Positions 52,821-62,139 of a stretch of 62,310 nucleotides of DNA are shown here, piece after piece (positions within the stretch are counted from its first letter, which is position 1; every line of letters starts with the position of its first letter). Location: NCBI GenBank assembly GCA_017436575.1, contig JAFSCU010000009.1:1-62310 (forward strand), read 5' to 3'. The notes under the pieces were generated by a model that worked only from the letters and a program-made list of their open reading frames with translations, searched no databases and had not been told where the DNA came from. The position numbers were made by a program, and so were the translations under genes. Origin of the DNA: Oscillospiraceae bacterium (GTDB lineage: Bacteria; Bacillota; Clostridia; Oscillospirales; Ruminococcaceae).

Positions 52821-54083
52821 ATGACATTAATGGAAAGTCTTTTTGGCACTACACTTATTACAGCAGACAATACTTGGGGACTGCTGGGTATTATGTGTAT
52901 TACTGTTGCCCTGTCTATCTGGCTGGAACAGACATACAACTGGGCATCAAAAGTTTCCGGTGCTATCATTGCATTGATTATTGCAATGTTTGCCGCCAAT
53001 ATCGGTATTATCCCTACAAACAGTGTTTTGTATGATGATATAGTGTGGGGCGTTGTTGTTCCAATTGGTATTCCTCTGTTACTGTTGCAGTGTAACCTGA
53101 ATAAAATCGGTAAACTGACCGGTAAAATGCTGGTGGTTTTTCTGATGGGTGCTGTGGGTACAACACTGGGGGCACTGATTTCATTCTTTGCACTGAAAGG
53201 TGCTTATGTTGCAAATGGTGGCAATATTGCTGATTTGGCAGGTGTTGCATCTATGATGACAGGCTCTTACATCGGTGGCGGTGTAAACTTTGCTGCTATG
53301 GCCAGCGCACAGGGACTGAAAGGTACCGACGTGGCCGCTGCTGCAACTGTAGCTGACAACCTGCTGATGGCTGCATACTTCTTTGTACTGATTTTTATCG
53401 CAGGTATGAAATGGTTCAGAAACAAATTCAGCCATCCATACATTGACGAAGTTGAATCAGGTGTAACAACAGGTAAAACACAGGCTGCTGCTTTCTGGGA
53501 CAGAAAAGATATTTCCCTGAAAGACATCGCTTTCAACATTGCATACGCTGTTGCAGTAGTATGGGCATCCACTATTATTGCAGGCATATTCTCTGGTATG
53601 GTACCAGCTGAAAATCCAACTGCATTTCAGGATTTTGTAGGTAAATTCTTTGGTTCACAGTATGTGTGGATTACTACTATTTCCGTTATTGTAGCTACAT
53701 TCTTCAACAAACAGATTGTTGAAAAAATGAACGGTTCACAGGAAATCGGTACATATCTGATTTATCTGTTCCTGTTTGTAATCGGCGTACCAGCAAACAT
53801 TATGACAGTTATTGAAAAATCACCACTGTTCCTGGTTCTGTGCTTTATCATGGTTTGTGTTAATATGCTGTTCTGCTTTGTTGGCGCTAAACTGGCTGGT
53901 GCAACACTGGAAGATGCTATTGTTGCCTCAAATGCAAATATCGGTGGTCCTACAACTGCTGCAGGTATGGCTATTTCACAGGGTTGGTCAGCACTGGTCG
54001 GTCCTGCTATGCTGGTAGGTGTACTGGGTTATGTTATCGGTAACTATCTGGGCACACTGGTTGGCATTATTCTGGGTGCATAA
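52821..54083 (+). CDS. DUF819 (YjcL-like) membrane permease
   Basis: 420 residues with about ten to twelve membrane helices. Family parts include the LLGIMCITVALSIWLEQ start and the two broken-helix signatures GVASMMTGSYIGGGVNFAAMA and ASNANIGGPTTAAGMAISQGW, which probably form the transport site in two inverted halves. DUF819 proteins are thought to be amino acid or peptide-type carriers, not settled. The start at 52821 follows AAGGAG. Its place right after two dipeptidase genes suggests a transporter for a dipeptide or its product. Confidence 0.88.
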   Translation: MTLMESLFGTTLITADNTWGLLGIMCITVALSIWLEQTYNWASKVSGAIIALIIAMFAANIGIIPTNSVLYDDIVWGVVVPIGIPLLLLQCNLNKIGKLTGKMLVVFLMGAVGTTLGALISFFALKGAYVANGGNIADLAGVASMMTGSYIGGGVNFAAMASAQGLKGTDVAAAATVADNLLMAAYFFVLIFIAGMKWFRNKFSHPYIDEVESGVTTGKTQAAAFWDRKDISLKDIAFNIAYAVAVVWASTIIAGIFSGMVPAENPTAFQDFVGKFFGSQYVWITTISVIVATFFNKQIVEKMNGSQEIGTYLIYLFLFVIGVPANIMTVIEKSPLFLVLCFIMVCVNMLFCFVGAKLAGATLEDAIVASNANIGGPTTAAGMAISQGWSALVGPAMLVGVLGYVIGNYLGTLVGIILGA

Positions 54084-54100
54084 ATCCAATTAAACAAAAG

Positions 54101-54128
54101 AAATCCGTTGGAAAATTCCAACGGATTT
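54101..54128. terminator. Bidirectional intrinsic terminator
   Basis: AAATCCGTTGGAA AA TTCCAACGGATTT, then more Ts, between convergent genes. Confidence 0.9.
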
Positions 54129-54130
54129 TT

Positions 54131-54475
54131 TTATTTAAACCATATTTCTGCTTTATCATTATTGAATCTTTCAAAACCACAATGCGGGCATTTGAACCTT
54201 TCCATTTTCAGAAAAGTTTTCAGGTCTATCTGATTTTTGCATTTGATACATCTGGTGTGGGTTGCGATGTAATGCAGGGAATATATTACACCAATTAAGC
54301 TGATGCTGAAAATCATAATTCCAGCCACGCTGCCGGCAATATTTGCCAAAGTGTATGTTGCAATATTGTATTTTCTTACTCGGAACAACAATGAGCTAGC
54401 AAAAGAAATAACAAGATAAATATAAATCAGCCGGCGGTGCAGTTTTAGCTTTCTTTTCAGATTATCAAATGTCAT
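54131..54475 (-). CDS. Small membrane protein with C-terminal zinc ribbon
   Basis: 114 residues: a basic start, two membrane helices (about 17-31 and 46-66), then CIKCKNQIDLKTFLKMERFKC-type zinc ribbon (CIKC ... CPHCGFERF). GGGGGAG before the ATG. Probably the third gene of a small operon with the two upstream genes on the same strand. Function unknown. Confidence 0.7.
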   Translation of the reverse strand: MTFDNLKRKLKLHRRLIYIYLVISFASSLLFRVRKYNIATYTLANIAGSVAGIMIFSISLIGVIYSLHYIATHTRCIKCKNQIDLKTFLKMERFKCPHCGFERFNNDKAEIWFK

Positions 54476-54524
54476 AGCATCTCCCCCATTCTGTTTTTAC
54501 TATATCAAAAAGCAAATTAAGATT

Positions 54525-55703
54525 TTAATACAGGTCATACAGCCTGTAATTCTTTTCCCTGTCTTTCAGCATAATTACAATATCTTCATCACAAATAGCA
54601 ACATTTACAAGACAGTTTGTTGTATCCAAACCTACCGGATTTATTTCAATTTTATTATGGTTATGTTCTGGGAAATAGCTATGCCTTACAACTTTAATCT
54701 GTGGGGCTGAATAATCACCGTGAGTGAATATCATTACACTTCTTCCTGTGTTGAAAGTATAAAAACTGCCTGTTTCCAGTTCATAAAGAGTGTTATCGTC
54801 TTTATTCAGAAATTCAAGAGCCTTATATTCAAATGTTTTGGCCTGTTTTGTTCTTCTGATATAAACATCTTCACCCTGGACAATATACCCGTCACCAGTT
54901 TCATAAGGCAAAGAATACTGATAGTTCTGCTGTTCATCTGTATAGAGTGTAAATGTTCTTTCGTTTTCACTTGTATCGATTTTCCAATACTGAACGTTCA
55001 CCTGTTCCCTGTTTTCTACATTATACAGATAATCATCGCTGTTTACAGAAACTATTTCTATATCAAAAGGCTGGTCGTCGACAAATTCTGCAATTTCAGT
55101 GCAAGCTATACCTCTTAAATAAAACAGTTTTTTAATATATTGCCCGTCTGATTCCACACTGTGCACCGCAAACAGTTCATCATCCAAAACAAACATTTCC
55201 AATGGACTCTCGCCCATAGACACAGGCTTGCACTCATATGTATAAACAATATGGTTTTCAAGATAAAGGGAATCTCTGTAAACTATTTCACCTCTGCCTG
55301 CATAGGGATAGAAAATTGCAAAGTACAGTTCCCCTCCATATTCATAAACATCAGTAATAATTCCTTCAAACAAATCCACATTGACAGTTTCAAAACCAGA
55401 CCTGTCGCCAAAATCCCTGTAAACAATAATATTGTCAGTTTCATTGGCATAACCAACATTGCGCTGATTTTCCATATTTCTGCTGGTGGTGAAAATAACA
55501 GACTTATAATCTCCTTTTGAATAAACCGATTCCAGTGAAACATAATCATATTCATCAAAAACATCATTAACTTTTATTTCTTCCGAACCCCAGGGCTTTT
55601 CGTATGGCTTGCTGATTTCAGGCTGTATAACTTTTTCTTTACTACACCCTGTCAGCAACAGTATAAAAACAGAAAGCATAAAAACTGATATTATTTTTTT
55701 CAT
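54525..55703 (-). CDS. Large lipoprotein of unknown function
   Basis: 392 residues. Signal peptide and lipobox LLTGC (Cys20). The rest is beta-rich with repeated short strands such as VYEYGGELYFAIF, VLDDELFAVHSV and GYIVQGEDVYI, a rhythm typical of propellers, and similar in feel to the sensor domain of the M56 protein at 36781-38967. No enzyme motif. The membrane protein gene lies 11 bases upstream. Confidence 0.7.
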   Translation of the reverse strand: MKKIISVFMLSVFILLLTGCSKEKVIQPEISKPYEKPWGSEEIKVNDVFDEYDYVSLESVYSKGDYKSVIFTTSRNMENQRNVGYANETDNIIVYRDFGDRSGFETVNVDLFEGIITDVYEYGGELYFAIFYPYAGRGEIVYRDSLYLENHIVYTYECKPVSMGESPLEMFVLDDELFAVHSVESDGQYIKKLFYLRGIACTEIAEFVDDQPFDIEIVSVNSDDYLYNVENREQVNVQYWKIDTSENERTFTLYTDEQQNYQYSLPYETGDGYIVQGEDVYIRRTKQAKTFEYKALEFLNKDDNTLYELETGSFYTFNTGRSVMIFTHGDYSAPQIKVVRHSYFPEHNHNKIEINPVGLDTTNCLVNVAICDEDIVIMLKDREKNYRLYDLY

Positions 55704-55714
55704 TATTTGCTCCT

Positions 55715-56098
55715 CTATCCGGCAGTTTTTTTATTTTTCCTTGATTTTCTGTCCAATATTTCTTTTTGTATATGCCAACCGGCAAATGAAAATAATAAGA
55801 TAAATAAGCTGATTACTTTAATAGTTCCCATCGGTCCAAATGGAGTGCAGAAATATGTCCATTTTTCTGTGGCATAATTTATTACACAATAGTAAGATGT
55901 GGCAAATGAAAGCATATTGCCTGCAATGACAATATATTTATTATCAAGCTTTGATGCCTGTGATGAAAGGATATAAGGCACAGTAACTGCCATAAAATAG
56001 CCCCATAAACCCCATCCTGCAAGTTCAAGATAAACAGATAAATATGCATATGGTACGCAGAACAGCAGTAGTATAATTATATAAAATACTTTTTTCAT
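55715..56098 (-). CDS. Small four-helix membrane protein
   Basis: 127 residues, about four membrane helices, a short soluble loop with YCVINYATEKWTYFCTPFGP and a very basic end (KSRKNKKTAG). AAAGGAG before the ATG. First gene of the probable operon with the lipoprotein and the zinc-ribbon protein. I do not recognise the family. Confidence 0.7.
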   Translation of the reverse strand: MKKVFYIIILLLFCVPYAYLSVYLELAGWGLWGYFMAVTVPYILSSQASKLDNKYIVIAGNMLSFATSYYCVINYATEKWTYFCTPFGPMGTIKVISLFILLFSFAGWHIQKEILDRKSRKNKKTAG

Positions 56099-56197
56099 AA
56101 ATACACTCTCCTTTGTAATTTTATTATACCATATCAGATTTGTTTGTGCGTATAAAAAATGAGATATAAATATTAAGGTTTTCTTAAATTAAAAGCA

Positions 56198-56224
56198 AAA
56201 CCACCTGTTTGAAACAGGTGGTTT
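56198..56224 (-). terminator. Intrinsic terminator after the alpha-glucosidase gene
   Basis: AAACCACCTGTTT G AAACAGGTGGTTT; on the minus strand it is followed by a T-rich stretch. Confidence 0.88.
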
Positions 56225-56229
56225 AAATA

Positions 56230-57912
56230 TTATGCTTTTACTGCTGTAATACCTTCATATGGGCGAAGAGTTACTGTATCTTCAATTTCTGTAACATCGC
56301 CGTAGTTTGTCAGCACCACTTTGAATTTGCCCTGTGGCAGTTTTACCTGTACAGCATAGTCTTTGAAGTTGTTGATTGAAACAACTGTTTCATCTTCAAA
56401 GTCGCGTCTGTAGCAGAAAGTGGCATCGCTGTCATTGTCAAACGGTGTTACTGTACCATTGATAACACTCTTGAGAGTTTTGCGCACTTTAAGCAGCTGG
56501 CGGTAGAAATTCAGTGGAGATTTTTCATCCTTTTCCTGCAGTTCCACGTTGATTTTTGTGTAGTTACCATTTGTTTTCTGCCAAGGTGTAACTTTTGAGA
56601 AGCCGCCGTTTTCTGTGGAATCCCACTGCATTGGGCTGCGGCCGCCGTCACGGGAACGTGTGTTGAACAGATGAATCCATTTTTCCCGGCTTTCACCGCC
56701 TTCTACAACCTTTTCCTGCCACATAAATGGCACTTCTACATCGTGGAAATCGTTTACATCTGTATAGTCAAGGCTGGTCATACCCAGTTCTTCGCCCTGA
56801 TAGATGTATGGTGTACCTTTCAGCATATACATTGCATTGCCATGCATTTTTGCTGACAGTTCACGGTATTCATCGCTGTCGTTACCAAAACGTGAAACGC
56901 TTCTGGCCTGGTCGTGGTTGGAGAAGAACAGTGCCAGATGACCGAAATCTTTCATTTCTTCCTGCCAACCGAAAACAGCTTCCTTGAATGCTTTTACATC
57001 AAATGGCAGTGGTGCAAATTTGTCATAGCCGTCCTGGTCAAAGTTCAGCAGTTCGAAAAGGTAAAGCATATCAACTTCCGGTTTTTCAAGACCGCAGTAT
57101 TTTCTGGCTTGTTCGCCGTTGATATATGCAACTTCTGCAACTGTCATCATATTGTATGGGCCAAACACTTCCCTGTTCAGTCTGTTGAAATGTTCGTTTA
57201 CCTTTGGTTTATTCGCATAGTGTTCTGTACCAAAGCCGAATTCTGAACCCGGCACTGGCTCAACAGAAGGAAAATCAGGTTCTTTGTACAAGTAATTGAT
57301 TGCATCCAGGCGGAAGCCGTCTACACCGTATTCTGCCCAGTGTTTCATAATATTTATAACTTCATCCACAACCTCTTTGTTTTCCCAGTTCAGGTCAGGC
57401 TGTTTTTTGTGGAAGATATGCAGGTAATATTTATTAAGATGTGGCACATATTCCCAGGCACCGCCACCGAATACACTGGCCCAGTTTGATGGTGCTTTGC
57501 CGTTTACAGGGTCGCGGAAATAGTAATAGTTCATATACTTTTCATCGCCTGCAAGAGCTTTCTGGAACCATTCGTGCTCGTCTGATGTGTGGTTTGCCAC
57601 AAGGTCAAGAACAAATTTCATACCCAGTTTATGAGTGTCATCAATAAGGTTTCTCAAATCTTCCATATTGCCGCCGAAAATAGGGTCTATTTCAAAATAG
57701 TCGGCAACATCATAGCCGTTGTCGGCCTGTGGGCTTTTGAAAAACGGACAAACCCATACTACATCCACTCCCAGACTTTTGATGTATGGCAGTTTCTGAC
57801 GGATGCCTTCTATATCGCCATAGCCGTCATTGTTTGAATCGTAAAAGCTTTTAGGGTAAATCTGATACACTGCGGCATCTTTCCACCAGTTTTTTTCTTT
57901 CTGCAAAATCAT
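56230..57912 (-). CDS. GH13 alpha-glucosidase (oligo-1,6-glucosidase type)
   Basis: Cytosolic enzyme that hydrolyses alpha-glucosidic bonds of short sugars such as isomaltose. 560 residues. The barrel begins WWKDAAVYQIYPKSFYDSNNDGYGDIEGI; region I is DLVANHTSDEH, region II GFRLDAINY with nucleophile Asp203, region III TVAEVAY with acid Glu260, and region IV SNHDQAR with Asp334. The QPDLNWEN motif is typical of the oligo-1,6-glucosidase group, and Val after the nucleophile region is not present, so it is not a plain maltase. No signal peptide, AGGAAA before the ATG. Confidence 0.93.
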   Translation of the reverse strand: MILQKEKNWWKDAAVYQIYPKSFYDSNNDGYGDIEGIRQKLPYIKSLGVDVVWVCPFFKSPQADNGYDVADYFEIDPIFGGNMEDLRNLIDDTHKLGMKFVLDLVANHTSDEHEWFQKALAGDEKYMNYYYFRDPVNGKAPSNWASVFGGGAWEYVPHLNKYYLHIFHKKQPDLNWENKEVVDEVINIMKHWAEYGVDGFRLDAINYLYKEPDFPSVEPVPGSEFGFGTEHYANKPKVNEHFNRLNREVFGPYNMMTVAEVAYINGEQARKYCGLEKPEVDMLYLFELLNFDQDGYDKFAPLPFDVKAFKEAVFGWQEEMKDFGHLALFFSNHDQARSVSRFGNDSDEYRELSAKMHGNAMYMLKGTPYIYQGEELGMTSLDYTDVNDFHDVEVPFMWQEKVVEGGESREKWIHLFNTRSRDGGRSPMQWDSTENGGFSKVTPWQKTNGNYTKINVELQEKDEKSPLNFYRQLLKVRKTLKSVINGTVTPFDNDSDATFCYRRDFEDETVVSINNFKDYAVQVKLPQGKFKVVLTNYGDVTEIEDTVTLRPYEGITAVKA

Positions 57913-57968
57913 TTTTGGTTTCCTTTCTGTATAAATTTATACAAGTTGTATTGCGGGCAAATAAAATT

Positions 57969-58012
57969 CCTCCACCGCAAGCGGTCCCCCTCCCTTTAAC
58001 AAGGGAGACAAT
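57969..58012. repeat. Dispersed GC-rich intergenic repeat, short copy
   Basis: CCTCCACCGCAAGCGGT, CCCCCTCCCT, AACAAGGGAGACAAT. Its two hairpins match the ends of the longer copy at 39011-39102. Confidence 0.7.
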
Positions 58013-58016
58013 AAAA

Positions 58017-58064
58017 AGAGCAGACTTTACCTGTGCAACATTTTAGCATGTGCAAGGTTGTCTG
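58017..58064 (-). terminator. Intrinsic terminator after prfC
   Basis: On the minus strand GCAGAC, an inner CCTTGCAC/GTTGCACAGG pairing and GTCTGC, followed by TCTTTTTATTG. The short repeat copy lies directly behind it. Confidence 0.7.
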
Positions 58065-58101
58065 CCCTATAATTTATTAACTTAACATTATTATTTTAAC
58101 A

Positions 58102-59697
58102 CTAATTCTGTGCTACGTCAACAAGAATCAGGTCAGGATTTTTTTCTGTCGCCCAGTTGATGTTCCACTGGCTTGTGAACAGAAGCAGTTTTCTTTCTTT
58201 AAAGTCTTCCAGTGCCTTTGTATCGCTGGTAATATTCAGTGAACGCAGATTTACATCTTCATTTTCAATCCAGCGGATAAACTGGTATGGAAGAGACTGC
58301 ATTCTGATATCAACATTGTACTCTGTTTTAAGTCTGTGTTCCAGAACTTCCAGCTGCAGAACACCAACAACGCCAACAATAACTTCTTCAAAACCGCCGC
58401 CCGGTTCTTTGAAAATCTGGATAGCACCTTCCTGTGCAATCTGTTCCATACCTTTTACAAACTGTTTACGCTTCATTGTATCAACCTGTGATACTCGCGC
58501 AAAGTGTTCAGGTGCAAAGGTTGGAATAGGGTCAAAGGTAAATGGATTTTTGGCTGTTGTAATGGTATCGCCAATGGAGAAAATGCCCGGGTCAAAGATA
58601 CCGATAATATCACCTGCAAAGGCTTCGTCAACAGTTTCCCTTTCACTTGCCATCAGCTGTGTGGACTGTGAAAGACGAACTTTTTTACCGCCCTGTACAT
58701 GGAACACATCCATACCACGTTCAAACTTGCCGCTTACGATACGCATAAACGCAATTCTGTCGCGGTGAGCTTTATTCATATTGGCCTGAATTTTGAAAAC
58801 AAAAGCAGAGAAATCTTCATTCTCTTTTGGTTCAATCATACCTATAGAGGAATGGCGTGCCAGAGGTGATGTTGTCAGAGACAGGAATTCTTTGATAAAT
58901 GGTTCAACACCAAAGTTTGTAAGAGCTGAACCGAAGAAAACCGGAGTCAGTTTACCTGTGTTTATCATATCCTGGTCAAAGTCATAGGCTGCGCCGTCCA
59001 GCAGTTCAACGTCATCTGAAAGTATGGAATGAAGTTCCGGTGTAATAAGGTCGTCCAGCTGTGCATCGCCCAGCTTTGCTGTGATAACCTGTGCCTGATT
59101 TACACCTATTTTACCATCGTGCTGGAAAGCAAGGATTTCCTGGCGCTGTCTGTCATAAACACCTTTGAAATCTTTACCGCTGCCAATAGGCCAGTTCATA
59201 GGATAGGTCTGGATACCCAGCACATTTTCAATTTCTTCCAGCAGATCAAACGGATCCTGTGAATCACGGTCCATTTTGTTGATGAAAGTGAAAATAGGAA
59301 TATTTCTCATTGTACATACTTTAAACAGCTTTTTAGTCTGTGCTTCAACACCTTTTGCGGCGTCGATAACCATAACTGCGCTGTCAGCAGCCATCAGTGT
59401 GCGGTATGTGTCTTCAGAGAAGTCCTGGTGGCCAGGAGTATCCAGAATGTTTACACAATAGCCGTCATAGTTAAACTGCATAACGGAAGATGTAACAGAG
59501 ATACCACGCTGTTTTTCAATTTCCATCCAGTCTGAAGTTGCTGCTCTTGCACCTTTTTTACCCTTAACAATACCTGCCTGCTGGATAGCACCACCGTAGA
59601 GAAGCAGTTTTTCTGTAAGTGTGGTTTTACCGGCGTCAGGGTGAGAGATGATAGCAAAAGTGCGTCTTTTTTCTATCTGATTTATAAAGTCTTTCAC
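58102..59697 (-). CDS. prfC: Peptide chain release factor 3
   Basis: GTPase that recycles RF1 and RF2 after termination. 531 residues: G1 AIISHPDAGKTTLTEKLL, G3 DTPGHQDFSED, G4 FINKMDRDSQDPFDLL, and domain II/III ending AFVFKIQANMNKAHRDRIAF. The start is GTG at 59697, read as VKDFINQIEKRRT, five bases after GGAGG. The longer ORF starting at 59778 has no site there and would add a run of membrane-like residues. Monocistronic. Confidence 0.96.
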   Translation of the reverse strand: MKDFINQIEKRRTFAIISHPDAGKTTLTEKLLLYGGAIQQAGIVKGKKGARAATSDWMEIEKQRGISVTSSVMQFNYDGYCVNILDTPGHQDFSEDTYRTLMAADSAVMVIDAAKGVEAQTKKLFKVCTMRNIPIFTFINKMDRDSQDPFDLLEEIENVLGIQTYPMNWPIGSGKDFKGVYDRQRQEILAFQHDGKIGVNQAQVITAKLGDAQLDDLITPELHSILSDDVELLDGAAYDFDQDMINTGKLTPVFFGSALTNFGVEPFIKEFLSLTTSPLARHSSIGMIEPKENEDFSAFVFKIQANMNKAHRDRIAFMRIVSGKFERGMDVFHVQGGKKVRLSQSTQLMASERETVDEAFAGDIIGIFDPGIFSIGDTITTAKNPFTFDPIPTFAPEHFARVSQVDTMKRKQFVKGMEQIAQEGAIQIFKEPGGGFEEVIVGVVGVLQLEVLEHRLKTEYNVDIRMQSLPYQFIRWIENEDVNLRSLNITSDTKALEDFKERKLLLFTSQWNINWATEKNPDLILVDVAQN

Positions 59698-59888
59698 AAA
59701 AGCCTCCAAATAAATGTGTAAGTTAAATATCAATAAACATAACCATATTATTTTAACATAAATAAAGAATAAAGGCAATAATTATAATTAATAACAGTAA
59801 AACTTTCAATACTGTCACTTTTATTGATATTATCCAATACTTATGATATATTTAAATCAATAAATGTTGAGAGGGAGGTATTCGATTT

Positions 59889-60569
59889 ATGAAAAAACTG
59901 TTTATGTTGTTTATTGCAACTGTAATATTCTGCGGTCTGTGCATACAGGCTTTTGCGCAGCAGAAACAGGTAGAAAATGTATATTTCAACCAGTATGCAG
60001 GCGGCTCTTTGCAGGCAAATTTCACTGCAGAAGAATTGATAGAAAACGGCAATCTGCTGATATATAAAGATAATAAAACAGGCTATACAGCTACCATCAG
60101 TATAGATGAAGAATACTCTTCCCAGGATTTTTACAGGGCAGATGTTTATTTTGAAGATGATAAAGCCTATACTGGTTTTTCTTTTGATTTCAATCCCATA
60201 GACAAAATCATTTATTCTGTTCACAGTTTTTATGGAAGATTTCCATTCAGACAACTGGATATAGACCTTAATACATCGCCAAGACTGGAAAAACTGTATA
60301 GCGGTGTAAACAGAATTATAGTTGAATTTGCCACCAGAACAAAACACTCTTATGTGGGACAGCATTGTAGTATAATATTGTATGAGGACGGTGTATTCGA
60401 TTTCAACCGGTCTATGCTTGATAGTCATGCAAAAGGCGGATATGACGGTTTCACAATGAAAATGGCATTATATAATGTTATTGGTTTGTTGCCTGTATTT
60501 ATTGTAGGAACTGTTATAATAGTTCATTATCGCAAAAAACATAATAAAAAAGAAGAAAACCGCCTGTAA
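59889..60569 (+). CDS. Secreted or membrane-anchored protein of unknown function
   Basis: 226 residues. A signal peptide ends near CIQAFA-QQK (about 23), the middle is beta-rich with aromatic residues (YFNQYAGGS, FEDDKAYTGFSFDF, HSFYGRFPFRQLDIDL), and a membrane helix at about 197-212 is followed by a basic tail. This is the layout of a bitopic protein with an outer domain. GAGGGAGG before the ATG. No family recognised. Confidence 0.7.
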   Translation: MKKLFMLFIATVIFCGLCIQAFAQQKQVENVYFNQYAGGSLQANFTAEELIENGNLLIYKDNKTGYTATISIDEEYSSQDFYRADVYFEDDKAYTGFSFDFNPIDKIIYSVHSFYGRFPFRQLDIDLNTSPRLEKLYSGVNRIIVEFATRTKHSYVGQHCSIILYEDGVFDFNRSMLDSHAKGGYDGFTMKMALYNVIGLLPVFIVGTVIIVHYRKKHNKKEENRL

Positions 60570-60582
60570 AACAGGCGGTTTA
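60558..60582. terminator. Bidirectional intrinsic terminator
   Basis: AACCGCCTGT AAA ACAGGCGGTT, with a T-rich tail on the plus strand and an A-rich flank before it. The stop codon of the preceding gene is inside the hairpin. Confidence 0.85.
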
Positions 60583-60589
60583 TATATTT

Positions 60590-61198
60590 TTACATCGTGG
60601 ACGGATTATACACGCTGGGTGCTTTCAATGCCCGCACCAGTTCTGCAGACTGTTGTTTATCAAGCAACAAAGGTTCTGTGGAATAATAATACCCTGCAGC
60701 CTCTTTTACCCCATAACAGTTCTGACCAAAGTAAGCCAGTGAACAGTATATCGCCAATATTTCATCCTTTGTATACATACTTTCCAGTTTAAAAGCCACG
60801 AACAATTCAGCAACTTTTCTTTCCAGCTGTTTGTCAAATGAGAAATACATATTTTTAGCCAGCTGCTGTGTAATGGTACTGCCCCCCTGAACAAGCCTGC
60901 CGTGGAAAATATTTGCACCTACAGCACGGACAAGTGAAATAGGATCGATGGCAAAATGCTGATAAAAGCGCCTGTCTTCTGACTGCAGCAATGTATCAAT
61001 AAACACCGGTGATATATCCTCAAAAGGTGTATAAGCGTCCTGACTGCGAATCTGATCTACTTTCTGTTCTATTGGTATATCAGTTACTGCCTGTTTATAC
61101 ATTGCATAACCTTCTTTTATATACGGCATTGCAACAATACCAAAGACAACAACTGCCACCAACAGCACAGCCAACAGTCTTTTAAATAACTTTTTCAT
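60590..61198 (-). CDS. Monofunctional peptidoglycan glycosyltransferase (GT51)
   Basis: Polymerises lipid II into glycan strands. 202 residues: a membrane helix (about 7-25) and a GT51 domain with catalytic Glu in QSEDRRFYQHFAID, the RLVQGGSTITQQLAKN segment and ERKVAELFVAFKLE. The transpeptidase half found in the PBP at 8493 is absent. It ends soon after APSVYNP, so the domain is complete. GAGGTG precedes the ATG. Monocistronic. Confidence 0.93.
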   Translation of the reverse strand: MKKLFKRLLAVLLVAVVVFGIVAMPYIKEGYAMYKQAVTDIPIEQKVDQIRSQDAYTPFEDISPVFIDTLLQSEDRRFYQHFAIDPISLVRAVGANIFHGRLVQGGSTITQQLAKNMYFSFDKQLERKVAELFVAFKLESMYTKDEILAIYCSLAYFGQNCYGVKEAAGYYYSTEPLLLDKQQSAELVRALKAPSVYNPSTM

Positions 61199-61281
61199 AC
61201 TTTAACACCTCTTTAATTAAATTATATCATAAAAGAGGTAAAAATGTGATAGTTTGGTAAACATTAAGAAAAATTTAAGTT

Positions 61282-62007
61282 TTATCTGATTTCTATCTGC
61301 CCCAGAATCTGGCCTACACTGCCGTGAATAACCAGGTCTGCAGTGTTGTCCAGTGGAGTTGCATCACGGTTTATAAGAACAAGATTATCCCCCTGGAAAT
61401 AACGCACCAGACCCGCAGCCGGATAAACAGTGAGAGATGTGCCTGCCACTATCATAGTATCTGCATTTGCTATAGCATTGATAGATCGGTTATAAATATC
61501 CATATTCAGGTCTTCATCGTACAGGACAACCTTTGGCTTTATAGTTCCGCCACAATGGCATTTTGCTATACCTGTGGAATCAAGAATATCCTGTGCTGAA
61601 TAAAAACTGCCACAACGCATACATCTGTTGGAATGGACTGTGCCGTGAAGCTCGTATACGCGGCGACTGCCTGCCCGCTGATGCAGACCATCAATATTCT
61701 GTGTTACCACAGCAGTTAGTCTGCCTTTTTCTTCCAGCTTTGCCAACCATTTGTGCGCAGTATTGGGCTGTGCATCAAGTGCCAGCATTTTATCACGATA
61801 AAACTTAAAAAACTCCTCCGGATAGTCCATAAAAAAGTCGTGACTTAAAATAATTTCCGGTGGAAATTTGTATTTCTGACTGTACAGACCGTCCTGTGAA
61901 CGGAAATCCGGTATACCGGATTCGGTGCTTACCCCTGCGCCACCAAAGAAAACAACCCTGTGGCTGTTGTCAATAATCTGCTGTAATTTTGATATTTTGT
62001 CTGTCAT
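61282..62007 (-). CDS. cobB: NAD-dependent protein deacylase (sirtuin)
   Basis: Removes acetyl or longer acyl groups from lysines using NAD. 241 residues. NAD motifs GAGVSTESGIPDFRS (24-37) and TQNIDGLHQ (102-110), catalytic His121 in LHGTV, and a zinc site of Cys129, 132, 150 and 152. The CxC second pair (CHC) is shorter than the usual CxxC. A role in acyl-CoA or metabolic enzyme control is likely. Monocistronic. Confidence 0.93.
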   Translation of the reverse strand: MTDKISKLQQIIDNSHRVVFFGGAGVSTESGIPDFRSQDGLYSQKYKFPPEIILSHDFFMDYPEEFFKFYRDKMLALDAQPNTAHKWLAKLEEKGRLTAVVTQNIDGLHQRAGSRRVYELHGTVHSNRCMRCGSFYSAQDILDSTGIAKCHCGGTIKPKVVLYDEDLNMDIYNRSINAIANADTMIVAGTSLTVYPAAGLVRYFQGDNLVLINRDATPLDNTADLVIHGSVGQILGQIEIR

Positions 62008-62115
62008 ATTATTTCCTGTAAAATAAATGGTTTAATTGTATATTAAATATATTTTATAATGAAAAATGAAATAAAGCAATAATTAACATTTGGTGATAAG
62101 GGTAAAAAATTGTTT

Positions 62116-62134
62116 AGCGCACTTAACGTGCGCT
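62116..62134. repeat. Small GC-rich hairpin
   Basis: AGCGCAC TTAAC GTGCGCT. Part of the repeat-rich end of the window (62008-62310), in which I see no gene. Confidence 0.5.
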
Positions 62135-62139
62135 GAACA

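Noticed and set aside
59698-59778. Upstream start for release factor 3
   Set aside because: It would add a hydrophobic stretch that RF3 never has; GTG at 59697 has GGAGG five bases before it.
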